A stretch of DNA of 64,000 nucleotides from Lichenicoccus roseus. GTDB lineage: Bacteria > Pseudomonadota > Alphaproteobacteria > Acetobacterales > Acetobacteraceae. The DNA is taken from NCBI RefSeq assembly GCF_005844085.1, contig NZ_VCDI01000002.1, positions 1-64,000 of the forward strand, given 5' to 3'. Shown in pieces: positions 26,255 to 34,289 of this stretch. Under the pieces are notes generated by a model. It was not told where the DNA came from. It was given only the letters and a program-made list of their open reading frames with translations, and ran no database searches. The position numbers and the translations under genes were made by a program. Each line of letters opens with the position of its first letter. Positions within the stretch are counted from its first letter, which is position 1.

Positions 26255-26779
26255 CTACGCCGGAACCTCGATCGCCTGCATCCCGTTCTGCAGCAGCCAC
26301 CTCAGGTCGGGCATCGCGAGTGCGACGCATCCCTCGGTGGGCGCCTCGTCCCCGCGCGCGACATGCAGGAAGATCGCCGAGCCGTTGCCGCGCTGCACCG
26401 GGTCGTCGTTGTAGGCCAGCACCGCCATCAGGTCGTAGAGCCCGTCATCTCGCCAGAGCCGCTCGTGCCGCGCCTCGTGCGGCAGGCGCACCTGCCGGTT
26501 GTAGTCGCGATGGGTGGGATCGTCGCACCAGCCATCGTCCGGGGCGATCGGCTCGCGCGGCAGCCTGATGCCGGCCGGAAGGGCGATGCGGTCGGCGCGA
26601 TACAGCACCCGGCGCAGCGCATGCAGCCCGGCCGGCGTGGTGCCGTCACCCTCCTGCTTGTGCAGGCTCACGCCGCCGGCGCCGAGCACGCAGCGCAGGA
26701 TGCGCGGCCCGAACTCCAATACTCCTGCGCTGCGCCCGAGCATCCGGATCCTGCCGGGATCGGTGGGGGCAACCTGCAT
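26255..26779 (-). CDS. L,D-transpeptidase (YkuD) family protein
   Basis: A 174-residue enzyme of the YkuD L,D-transpeptidase family in its short form. Relatives make 3-3 peptidoglycan crosslinks or attach lipoproteins to the wall. His139 in IFLHVARG and the catalytic Cys151 in PTEGCVAL form the signature. KQEGDGTTPAGLH near residue 45 matches the conserved KREGDGATP-type segment of this subgroup. No signal peptide is visible in the predicted start, so export is unclear; an upstream start was not found. It is divergent from the OmpR-type regulator gene and convergent with the receiver-like gene. Confidence 0.85.
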   Translation of the reverse strand: MQVAPTDPGRIRMLGRSAGVLEFGPRILRCVLGAGGVSLHKQEGDGTTPAGLHALRRVLYRADRIALPAGIRLPREPIAPDDGWCDDPTHRDYNRQVRLPHEARHERLWRDDGLYDLMAVLAYNDDPVQRGNGSAIFLHVARGDEAPTEGCVALAMPDLRWLLQNGMQAIEVPA

Positions 26780-27027
26780 GGGGGCATCCTCGATGGTAGG
26801 AAAGAAACCGTGTCAGTGCCGTCCAGGCTGCTTCCGAAGCCCTTGCAGCGCATGACTTCATCACGACATTGTGTGTCTGGTAGCACGAGTGCCATCGAAG
26901 TCGAACCGGTTGCGTTGTGAGCCCCAACCAGACGTCGGACCATCGGCTGCTGTCGGGAGGATCCTGGCACGGGTGGCGACCGGCATTCAGAGACGTGCCC
27001 ACAGGCGGGCGATGGAAAGAGGTTTCG

Positions 27028-27735
27028 ATGGCGGGTGAACGCCCCATCCTTATTATCGACGACGACGATGCCCTGCGGTCGACGCTGGTCGAGCAACTCC
27101 ATCTCGAGGCGGAGTTCACGGTCGACCAGGCTGCCTCGCTGGCGGACGCGACCGAGAAGCTCGCCGGGACCAGTGCGCGCTTCGATGCGCTGATCCTCGA
27201 CGTGACGCTGCCCGACGGTGACGGCCGGGACTTCTGCTCGGATCTGCGCAGGCAGGGGCGGCGCATGCCGATCATCATGCTGACCGGGTCGGACGACGAG
27301 AGCGACGTGGTGCGCGGCCTCGACGCCGGCGCCAACGACTATGTCGCCAAGCCGTTCAGGATCGCCGAGCTGCTGGCCCGCCTGCGGGCGCAGATGCGCA
27401 TCTTCGAAAACAGCGAGGACGCGGTCTTCAGCATCGGGCCGTATACCTTTCGGCCATCGGCCAAGCTGCTGCAGGAGGCCGCACGCAACCGGCGCATCCG
27501 GCTTACCGAGAAGGAAGCCGCGATCCTCAAGTTCCTGTATCGCGCCGGAACGCGTCCGGTACCGCGCCAGGTGCTTCTCAACGAAGTCTGGGGCTACAAC
27601 GCTGCAGTCACCACCCATACGCTGGAAACCCACATCTACCGGCTCAGGCAGAAGATCGAGCCGGATCCGGCCAACGCCTGCCTGCTGGTGACCGAAGGCG
27701 GCGGCTACCGGCTCGACCCGGGCGGCAACGCCTAG
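27028..27735 (+). CDS. OmpR-family response regulator
   Basis: A 235-residue DNA-binding response regulator. The receiver has the acidic pocket DDDD (11-14), phospho-accepting Asp58 (LILDVTLPDGDG), Thr86 (MLTGSD) and Lys108 (AKPF). The C-terminal winged helix includes LTEKEAAILKFLYR and the ETHIYRLRQKIEPD recognition segment. No kinase gene is adjacent, so it is an orphan in this window. It is divergent from the L,D-transpeptidase gene, which raises the possibility of envelope control. The start at 27028 has GGAAAGAGG upstream; a GTG 37 codons earlier adds unrelated residues. Its stop overlaps the stop of the convergent DsbA gene. Confidence 0.92.
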   Translation: MAGERPILIIDDDDALRSTLVEQLHLEAEFTVDQAASLADATEKLAGTSARFDALILDVTLPDGDGRDFCSDLRRQGRRMPIIMLTGSDDESDVVRGLDAGANDYVAKPFRIAELLARLRAQMRIFENSEDAVFSIGPYTFRPSAKLLQEAARNRRIRLTEKEAAILKFLYRAGTRPVPRQVLLNEVWGYNAAVTTHTLETHIYRLRQKIEPDPANACLLVTEGGGYRLDPGGNA

Positions 27736-28487
27736 CCGGCGCGGGCTGCGGCGACGGCCTGACGCAGGGTGGTCAGGTCGACCGCACCCGGGATGATGCG
27801 GTCGCCGACCACGAAGCTCGGCGTGCCGGTAATGCCGAGATCCTGTGCCAGGGCGATGTTCTTCTGCAGTCCGGCGAGGATCGCCGGATCGGTCATGTCG
27901 CGCTGCAGGCGTCCGGTGTCCAGGCCGGCCTGTCGGGCGAGATCGATGACCCGCGTCTCATCCGGTGCCGCGCTGTCGTTCATCAGGGCGTGCTGCAGCG
28001 CTGACGCGAGATGCTGGCGGCCTGCCGCCGCGATCGCCTTGGCTTCGAGCACGCTGCCCGGACCAAGAATCGGGATCAGCTTCTCGACAAGCCGCAGCCG
28101 GCTATCCGACGCACCCAGCTGATCGAGATCCGGCAGCACCTTGCGGCAGTACGGGCAGCGCGGATCGTAGAACTCGGTCAGCGTCACGCTTCCCCGTCCG
28201 ATCACCATGTCGCCCGCTGCCGGCGCCAGGGCAGCGCGGTCACGCTCGAGCGCCGCACGGGCGTCCACCGCCTGCGCATGATCCGCCTGGGCGCGCAGCG
28301 AGACGATCGCATCGCTCAGGATGGAGGGATCGCTCTTCAGCGCATCGCGGACGATGGCGATGATCTCCTGCCTCTGCGACGGCGTGAACTGCGCGGTGGC
28401 GGGCACGCCCTGAGCAAGCGCCGGCAGGGGCGGTGCAGCCACCAGGAAGCTGGTGAACAGGACGGCGGATCTGGCGGCTGACCTCAT
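27732..28487 (-). CDS. Periplasmic DsbA/ScsC-like thiol oxidoreductase
   Basis: A 251-residue exported thioredoxin-fold protein. A signal peptide (to about residue 26, ending PALAQG) is followed by a helical segment (about 34-90) like the oligomerising stalk of ScsC-type proteins. The DsbA domain has Cys111-Pro-Tyr-Cys114 after FYDPR and a cis-proline loop GTPSFVVGD. It should form or shuffle disulfides in the periplasm. An N-terminal stalk suggests isomerase-type, oligomeric behaviour, but that is inferred from the ScsC resemblance. The stop codons of this gene and the response regulator overlap by four bases. Confidence 0.87.
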   Translation of the reverse strand: MRSAARSAVLFTSFLVAAPPLPALAQGVPATAQFTPSQRQEIIAIVRDALKSDPSILSDAIVSLRAQADHAQAVDARAALERDRAALAPAAGDMVIGRGSVTLTEFYDPRCPYCRKVLPDLDQLGASDSRLRLVEKLIPILGPGSVLEAKAIAAAGRQHLASALQHALMNDSAAPDETRVIDLARQAGLDTGRLQRDMTDPAILAGLQKNIALAQDLGITGTPSFVVGDRIIPGAVDLTTLRQAVAAARAG

Positions 28488-28569
28488 GCCCCGGCTCTAG
28501 CATGCGTCCCACGAGGCCCCAAACACCGTTGCCTCAAGTTGCCGTCATCCGAGAAGCCGTCTAATGCCT

Positions 28570-28590
28570 GCCGGGGATCGCAGCCCCGGC
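28570..28590. other. GC hairpin between dsbA-like and GGT-like genes
   Basis: A perfect 7-bp stem (GCCGGGG/CCCCGGC) with a 7-base loop lies in the 135-bp divergent region, ending 33 bases before the TTG start of the GGT-like gene. It may be a leader hairpin in that mRNA. No T-run follows. Confidence 0.35.
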
Positions 28591-28622
28591 TGCGGACGCT
28601 TGCACTCGACGGGAGTTGATCC

Positions 28623-30140
28623 TTGCGGATTTCGACGCGGCACCTGTGCGGACCTGCGGTGCGGGGCACGGCATCGAGTGTCCATCCCGTGCCCGGCACG
28701 GCCCTGCGCAAGACGTTTTGCACGGCGGTGCGCAAGACCATTCCCCTGGGCCTCGGCCTGTCCCTGCTGGCTGGCTGCGCCTCGGTGGAGAAGGTGAAGT
28801 CGCTGGTGACCGGGCCATCCTCGCCTTATCTCACCGGCTATATCGGCGAGGTGGCGGCCGACGAGCCGCGTGCGGCGCTGGTGGCGCGCGACATCCTCGC
28901 CCGCGGCGGCGACGCGGCCGACGCGGCGACCGCGCTCGGCCTGGCGCTCTCCGTCACGCTGCCCTCGCGGGCCTCGCTCGGAGCCGGCGGCGCCTGCCTC
29001 GCCTACGATGCGGCGCACGGCGACCAGGACGCGATCCTGTTCACCTCCGTTCCCGGACCGGGTGGCAGCGAGGCCGACCGCCCCGCCGCCGTGCCGATGC
29101 TTGCGCGCGGCCTGTTCCTCCTGCAGGCGCGGCACGGCACGGTCGGTTTCGACGAGCTGACCCGTCCGGCCGCCGCCCTTGCGCGCAACGGCATCACCGT
29201 GTCGAGGGCGCTGGCCCTCGACCTCGCCGCGGTCAGTGGACCGCTGCTGGCCGATCCGGCGACGCGCGCGATCTTCGCCACCGGGGCCGATGGCCATGTT
29301 CCGGTGTCCGGCGATGAACTCGTGCAGTCGACCCTGTCGGAGACCCTTGCCCGCATCGCCCTGTCGGGCGTAGGCGACCTCTATACCGGCGCGCTGTCAC
29401 GCGACCTGGTCGCCGGCGCCAATGCGGCCGGTGGCGGTCTGGACGAGGGATCGTTGCGCGCCGCGCTGCCGACCAGCCGCGTGCCGCTGCTGCTTCATCA
29501 CGGACACGAGCAGATCGCCTTCCTGCCGCCGCCGGCGGATGGCGGCCTGGCGGCCGCGGCCGCGTTCGCTGCGCTCGACCGGGGCCAGGACGACGGCGTC
29601 GCGGTCTCGGAGGCGGCGGCCGCGGAGTGGCGCAGCCGGCATGCGCGGCAGGGCAACGGCGACCACCTGACCGAGGAGGCGCAGTCGATGCTGTCGGCGC
29701 CGCTCCCTACCGCAGCCGGTCTGAGCCGGTTGCCGGCCTCCACCAGCTTCGTCGTACTCGACCGCAACGGCAACGCCGTGACCTGCGCCGTCAGCATGAA
29801 CAACCTGTTCGGCACCGGGCGCATCGCGGGCGATACCGGCATCCTGCTCGCCGCATCGCCGGCGCGCGTGCCGGCGCCGCTGCTGGCGGCGGCGATCGCC
29901 AGCAACCCCTCCGGGCCGAGCTTCCGGGCCGCGGTTGCCGCTTCCGGCCAGGACGAGGCCGCCGCCGCGGTTGCCGCCGGGATGCACAACGTCCTGGGCG
30001 GCGTGCCGCTGTCGCACCCGGTGACGCGCACCGGCCGGGTCAACATGATCTCCTGTCCGCAGGGCCTGCCAGGAGACAGCAACAGTTGCGCCGGCGTCAC
30101 CGACCCGCGCGGCGCCGGACTGGCCATCGGCAGCGAGTAG
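28623..30140 (+). CDS. Gamma-glutamyltransferase-like lipoprotein
   Basis: A 505-residue protein of the gamma-glutamyltransferase/N-terminal nucleophile superfamily. It has a lipoprotein signal (RKTIPLGLGLSLLAGC, lipobox cysteine 52 from this start). GGDAADAATALGLALSV near residue 95 is the GGT opening motif. The autoprocessing region reads STSFVVLDRNGNAV (373-386) where active enzymes have TTHxSVVDxxGNAV, so the nucleophile position is Ser and the His is Ser. The arginine-bearing substrate motif (DxRExAP) is not recognisable. Catalysis is therefore doubtful. The TTG at 28623 has GGGAG seven bases upstream; a GTG at 28728 would give a cleaner lipoprotein signal. Confidence 0.75.
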   Translation: MRISTRHLCGPAVRGTASSVHPVPGTALRKTFCTAVRKTIPLGLGLSLLAGCASVEKVKSLVTGPSSPYLTGYIGEVAADEPRAALVARDILARGGDAADAATALGLALSVTLPSRASLGAGGACLAYDAAHGDQDAILFTSVPGPGGSEADRPAAVPMLARGLFLLQARHGTVGFDELTRPAAALARNGITVSRALALDLAAVSGPLLADPATRAIFATGADGHVPVSGDELVQSTLSETLARIALSGVGDLYTGALSRDLVAGANAAGGGLDEGSLRAALPTSRVPLLLHHGHEQIAFLPPPADGGLAAAAAFAALDRGQDDGVAVSEAAAAEWRSRHARQGNGDHLTEEAQSMLSAPLPTAAGLSRLPASTSFVVLDRNGNAVTCAVSMNNLFGTGRIAGDTGILLAASPARVPAPLLAAAIASNPSGPSFRAAVAASGQDEAAAAVAAGMHNVLGGVPLSHPVTRTGRVNMISCPQGLPGDSNSCAGVTDPRGAGLAIGSE

Positions 30141-30146
30141 GCCCGG

Positions 30147-30183
30147 GCATGATTGCATCGATCATGACCTGGCTGTCGTCCGG
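30147..30183. repeat. Second copy of REP-like palindromic element
   Basis: GCATGAT, a 7-base loop and ATCATG form an imperfect hairpin. The following CTGGCTGTCGTCCGG matches the right flank of the element at 8277-8317 (CTGCTTGTCGTTCGG). About three quarters of the compared bases agree. It lies between two same-strand genes. Confidence 0.4.
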
Positions 30184-30198
30184 CCGGATGCTGCCCTG

Positions 30199-31371
30199 AT
30201 GCTCAAGCGTGGCGCGGCCGCGGCGATCGCGCCCTTCCTGGTGATGGACGTGATCGCCCGCGCCAATGCGCGCCAGGCGGCGCTGCCCGCCGGGGCTCCG
30301 GGGATCATCCACATGGAGGTCGGCCAGCCCGGCACAGGGGCGCCGCGCGGCGCGGTCGAGGCCGCCTCGCGGGCGATGCTGGCCGGGGAGCCGCTCGGCT
30401 ACACCGAGGCGTTCGGGCGGCGCTCGCTACGCGAGGCGATCTGCCGGCACTACGCGTCGTTCTACGACGGCGTGACGGTCGAACCCGGACGGATCGCAGT
30501 CACCACCGGGGCGTCCGGTGGCTTCCTGCTGGCCTTCCTGTCCGCCTTCGACATCGGCGACCGCATCGCGATGGTCTCGCCGTACTACCCGCCCTACCTC
30601 AACATCCTGCACGCACTCGGGATGGTGCCGGTGGTGCTGCCGGCCACCGAGGCCACCCGGTTCCAGCCGACCGTGGCCATGCTGGAGCAGCTGGCCGAGC
30701 AGGATGGCCTGCCGGACGGACTGATCGTGGCGTCGCCCTGCAATCCGGCCGGCACCATGCTGGCTGCCACCGAACTCGCGGTCCTGGCGCAGTGGTGCGA
30801 CACCCATGGGGTGCGCCTGGTCAGCGACGAGATCTATCACGGCCTGACCTGGGAGATGCCGGCGGCGACCGCGGCCTCGTTCAGCGACACCGCCATCGTC
30901 ATCAACAGCTTCTCGAAATACTGGAGCATGACCGGCTGGCGGGTCGGCTGGATGGTGCTGCCGCTTGACCTGGTCGGCGCCGCCGAGCGGCTCAAGCAGA
31001 ACATGTTCATCAGTGCGCCGCATGTGTCCCAGGTCGCAGCCGAGGCGGCGTTCGCGTGCACCGCGGAGATCGCGGCCAACCTGTCGCGCTACCGGCGCAG
31101 CCGCGACTTCCTGCTGCAGCACCTTCCGGGAGCCGGCTTCCCGTCGCTGTCGCCGGCGCAGGGCGCGTTCTACCTGTATGCCGACATTTCCGCGCGCAGC
31201 GGCGACAGCCTGAGCTTTGCCAATCGCATCCTCGACGAGACCGGGGTGGCGGTGACCCCGGGGGTCGATTTCGATGCCGGACGCGGGCAAGGGTTCCTGC
31301 GCTTCTCCTATTGCGGGCCGGAGGACGACATGCGCAACGCGCCCTCCAGGCTGGCCCTGCTCGCGCACTGA
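30199..31371 (+). CDS. PLP-dependent class I/II aminotransferase
   Basis: A 390-residue fold-type I aminotransferase, probably cytosolic. The pyridoxal lysine is Lys240 in NSFSKYWSMTGWRVGW. Other conserved elements are YTEAFGRRSLREAI, the aromatic stacking loop YYPPY, SPCNPAGTM (cofactor aspartate/asparagine region) and VSDEIYHG. The C-terminal FLRFSYCG holds the substrate carboxylate arginine. It resembles aspartate/tyrosine-type enzymes, but specificity cannot be read off. It starts 58 bp after the GGT-like gene with the REP-like element in between, and its last 64 bases overlap the 3' end of the convergent DUF347 gene. Confidence 0.88.
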   Translation: MLKRGAAAAIAPFLVMDVIARANARQAALPAGAPGIIHMEVGQPGTGAPRGAVEAASRAMLAGEPLGYTEAFGRRSLREAICRHYASFYDGVTVEPGRIAVTTGASGGFLLAFLSAFDIGDRIAMVSPYYPPYLNILHALGMVPVVLPATEATRFQPTVAMLEQLAEQDGLPDGLIVASPCNPAGTMLAATELAVLAQWCDTHGVRLVSDEIYHGLTWEMPAATAASFSDTAIVINSFSKYWSMTGWRVGWMVLPLDLVGAAERLKQNMFISAPHVSQVAAEAAFACTAEIAANLSRYRRSRDFLLQHLPGAGFPSLSPAQGAFYLYADISARSGDSLSFANRILDETGVAVTPGVDFDAGRGQGFLRFSYCGPEDDMRNAPSRLALLAH

Positions 31372-32084
31372 TCGCGGCGGCGCGGGGCCGCGATGAGCAG
31401 GGTTGCGGGCAGCAGCACCGCCGCGACGACGGCGCACGTTGCATGGCCGATCCCGGGAAGATGCGACAACCCGTCGCTGAGCATGGTCCCGTCGCTGCGC
31501 ACGGCGACGATGCCGAGCCAGTAGGCGGTGCCATAGCCCTTGGCGGAGGCCCAGCCGATGGACAGTACGGCGCCCAGCACCAGCGTCATGCAGGCGGAGC
31601 CCGGCCATACTCCGAGGCCCAGCCCGTCGGCGATGCCGTCGCCGGAGGCGGTGCCGAGCGTGCTCGCCAGCAGGATGGCAGGCCAGTAGCCGGTACCGGA
31701 TCTGGAGGACCAGCCGCGGCCGATGGCGAGCACACCGAGCAGCACCAGGGCAAGGATGCACAGGACGCCGCCGTAGCCGACGCCGGAACGGTGGGTGGCG
31801 AGATCGGCGAGGTTTGTTGCCGCACCCCGTGTCAGGACGATAGCCGTCCAATACAGCGCCGCCCGGCTGATCGTGGTCCCGCGCACCAGGGCCGCGAGCA
31901 GGCACAGCAACGTCACGAAGATGCCGAGGCCTTGCAGCAGCCCGAAGCCGGCATCATTGGCAAGCCAGTCCCCGCAGGCGGTTCCGCAGATGCTGGCGAC
32001 GAGCAGGCTGAGCCAGGTGCGGACATCAGCCTTCGGCCGGTATGGGATGGTGTACGGATGATGTGGCAATTGCGGGCTCCGCAT
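31308..32084 (-). CDS. DUF347 repeat membrane protein
   Basis: A 258-residue polytopic inner-membrane protein with about eight to nine helices. It contains four imperfect repeats of the DUF347 type (COG4705), recognisable by GTACGDWLAN, RGAATNLADL, GTASGDGIAD and DGTMLSDGLS at the starts of helix pairs. The function is unknown; relatives are sometimes linked to metal or stress phenotypes. The ATG at 32084 is used because an upstream TTG (32120) adds no conserved residues. It lies downstream of the SDR gene on the same strand. Its C-terminal 21 codons overlap the aminotransferase gene on the opposite strand. Confidence 0.78.
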   Translation of the reverse strand: MRSPQLPHHPYTIPYRPKADVRTWLSLLVASICGTACGDWLANDAGFGLLQGLGIFVTLLCLLAALVRGTTISRAALYWTAIVLTRGAATNLADLATHRSGVGYGGVLCILALVLLGVLAIGRGWSSRSGTGYWPAILLASTLGTASGDGIADGLGLGVWPGSACMTLVLGAVLSIGWASAKGYGTAYWLGIVAVRSDGTMLSDGLSHLPGIGHATCAVVAAVLLPATLLIAAPRRRDQCASRASLEGALRMSSSGPQ

Positions 32085-32176
32085 TCGCGCGCACCATCGC
32101 GGGAACACGGAGCCGGTCAAGGTGGTCGGAAGCTACGTCTTCGAAGCTTCACAAACCGTGGGGGCCGGAGTGCCGA

Positions 32177-33076
32177 TCAGGGAAGGTGGTTGCCGCCGGT
32201 GACGCCGTAGATCTCGGCGGTGACGTAGCTGCTCTCCTGCGAGCCGAGCAGCACGTAGATCGGTGCGCACTCGGCGGGCTGGCCGGGCCGGCCGATCGGC
32301 GTCTTCGAGCCGAATTCCGGGATGGCGTCCGCCGGCTGGCCGCCACTCGGCTGCAGCGGGGTCCAGAACGGACCCGGAGCCACCGCGTTCACCCGGATTC
32401 CCTTCTCGATCACCTGCTTGGCCAGCGCCTTGGTGAAGGCGATGATGGCGGCCTTGGTGGAAGCGTAGTCCAGCAGCGTCGGAGAGGGCTGGTAGCCTTG
32501 GATCGAGGTGGTGTTGATGATGGTGGCACCCGGCTTCATCAGCGGGATGGCGGCCTTGCAGAGCCAGAACATCGCCGTGACGTTGGTGCGGAAGGTCGCC
32601 TCGAACTGCTCGGTAGTCAGGTCGGCGATCTCCTTTACCGCGGTCTGCTTGCCGGCGACGTTGACCAGGATGTCGAGCCCGCCGAGCGAGGAATGCGCCT
32701 CGCGCACCAGCCCGCTGCTGAACGCCTCGTCGCTGATGTCGCCAGGCAGCGCCACTGCCTTGACTCCAGCGGCGCGCAGCAGGGCCACGACCTCCTGCGC
32801 GTCCTTCTCCTCGGAGGGCAGGTAGCTCAACGCCACGTCAGCACCCTCGCGGCCGTAGGCGATGGCGACGGCACGCCCGATCCCGGAATCGGCACCGGTG
32901 ATCAACGCCTTGCGGCCGGCGAGCCGGCCAAATCCCTTGTAGCTGTCCTCGCCGTGATCCGGCTTGGGATCCATGTCCTGCGCCAGTCCAGGCGCCGACT
33001 GCGGCTGCTTGTCGAACTTCGGCTGCGGATACTGCGTGCGCGGATCCTGCATCGCATACTGGTTGATGGTGGTCAT
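32177..33076 (-). CDS. SDR family oxidoreductase, YghA-like
   Basis: A 299-residue short-chain dehydrogenase of the subgroup with a 45-residue N-terminal extension (YghA, general stress protein 39). The coenzyme motif is GADSGIGR (61-68), the NNAG-type motif reads NVAGKQ, and the catalytic residues are Ser191, Tyr204 and Lys208 (YASTK). The extension [20 protein letters not shown] is typical of this subgroup. It probably reduces aldehydes or ketones with NADP(H); the substrate is not known. The ATG at 33076 matches the family start ([12 protein letters not shown]). The DUF347 gene follows downstream. Confidence 0.9.
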   Translation of the reverse strand: MTTINQYAMQDPRTQYPQPKFDKQPQSAPGLAQDMDPKPDHGEDSYKGFGRLAGRKALITGADSGIGRAVAIAYGREGADVALSYLPSEEKDAQEVVALLRAAGVKAVALPGDISDEAFSSGLVREAHSSLGGLDILVNVAGKQTAVKEIADLTTEQFEATFRTNVTAMFWLCKAAIPLMKPGATIINTTSIQGYQPSPTLLDYASTKAAIIAFTKALAKQVIEKGIRVNAVAPGPFWTPLQPSGGQPADAIPEFGSKTPIGRPGQPAECAPIYVLLGSQESSYVTAEIYGVTGGNHLP

Positions 33077-33161
33077 CGCGTCGCTCCGTCGGCCTGCATG
33101 ATGCGGTCGGCGGGCCAACGGCATCTCATCCGGGCAGTTCGCTCACTTTGATGCGACGGAC

Positions 33162-34046
33162 CTAGTTCCGGGTGGCCGGCGACGCGACGATGCCGACCGT
33201 CGCGGTCATGCCGGCGACCAGGACGATGCCGCCCGGAATGGTGTCGATATGGATCCGCACCGGCACCCGCTGCGCCAGCCTGACCCAGGTGTAGACCGGA
33301 TTGACCGAAGGCAGGCCCTGCGTCGATGGCGTGGCGTTGGCGTTGCTGATGCCGAGCGTGATGCTCTGCACATGGCCGATCACCGGCTGCCGGTAGCCCA
33401 TCAGCAACGCCTCGGCCCGGTCGCCGATGTGGATCGCGCCCAGCTTGGTCTCCTCGAAATAGCCGTCGATCCAGAAGCTGTCGGTATCCACCACCTGCAC
33501 GTTGGCGGTGCCGGTGGTGGCGTAGTCGCCGACCCGCATCAGCAGGTTGGTGACCACGCCATTCACCGTGCTGCGTACGTTGGTGCGCTCGAGATTGATC
33601 TTCGCCTGGTTGAGTTGCGCGACCGCCGCGGCATAGGCGGCGGCGGCCTGCTCGGCGGTGTTGCGGTAGGTCTGCTTCTCCTCGACCGAGGTGCTGAGCG
33701 TGGTGAGAGCCTGGCGCCGTGCCGCCTCGGCCTGCTTGTTTCGCATGTCGTCGTCACGCTCCTGCGCGGTTGCCTGCGCCTCCGCGAGCGAGACCCGGAA
33801 ATCGAACGGGTCGATCACGTAGAGCACGTCGCCCCTGTGCACCACCTGGTTATCATGGACGTGCAGCTCGGTGATCTGACCCGAGATCTGCGGCGCGATG
33901 TTGGCGACCTGCACCCGTACGGTGCCGTCGCGCGTCCATGGCGCCGCGGTGTAGTAGCGCCACAGCGCACCGGCGACGACCAGCGCGACGGCGACCAGGA
34001 ACAGGGTGGCGGTCACGCGCATGGCCACCCTGGCGCGTTTGAACAT
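33162..34046 (-). CDS. HlyD/AaeA-like membrane fusion protein
   Basis: A 294-residue periplasmic adaptor anchored by one N-terminal helix (about 12-30). The lipoyl halves (NIAPQISGQITELHV and TNVRSTVNGVVTNLLM) flank a coiled coil (about 88-150), followed by a beta-barrel domain (DSFWIDGYFEETKL). This is the short AaeA/EmrA-like form. It is the third gene of a compact set, FUSC permease, DUF1656 and adaptor, equivalent to aaeB-aaeX-aaeA, which exports aromatic carboxylic acids in E. coli. The order here differs from E. coli. GAGGAA precedes the ATG at eight bases. Confidence 0.9.
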   Translation of the reverse strand: MFKRARVAMRVTATLFLVAVALVVAGALWRYYTAAPWTRDGTVRVQVANIAPQISGQITELHVHDNQVVHRGDVLYVIDPFDFRVSLAEAQATAQERDDDMRNKQAEAARRQALTTLSTSVEEKQTYRNTAEQAAAAYAAAVAQLNQAKINLERTNVRSTVNGVVTNLLMRVGDYATTGTANVQVVDTDSFWIDGYFEETKLGAIHIGDRAEALLMGYRQPVIGHVQSITLGISNANATPSTQGLPSVNPVYTWVRLAQRVPVRIHIDTIPGGIVLVAGMTATVGIVASPATRN

Positions 34047-34058
34047 CGATCGTATTCC

Positions 34059-34289
34059 TCAGAACAGCAGCGTGACGACGCCGAAGATGCAGATCAGCAG
34101 CGCGATCTCGGCAAGCGGTGGATTCCAGGCGACACGCTGGAAGCCGATGCGTGCAAGCAGCGGGCGCAGCGCCAGCAGGATCGCGAGTGCGACGATGCCG
34201 TCGAGCACGAAGCTGGAGATCAATACACCGCCCACATCGACGAGATGCCGGCGGATGACGATGTGGTTCAGCAGCATGTCGCGCATCAC
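34059..34289 (-). CDS. DUF1656 (AaeX-like) membrane protein
   Basis: A 76-residue protein with two transmembrane helices (about 20-42 and 58-75), matching the DUF1656/AaeX family that accompanies AaeAB-type efflux pumps. The role of AaeX is unknown. The start is either GTG at 34289 or the adjacent ATG at 34286. Both overlap the TGA stop of the FUSC gene, so translation is coupled. It ends 12 bp before the adaptor gene. Confidence 0.87.
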   Translation of the reverse strand: MMRDMLLNHIVIRRHLVDVGGVLISSFVLDGIVALAILLALRPLLARIGFQRVAWNPPLAEIALLICIFGVVTLLF

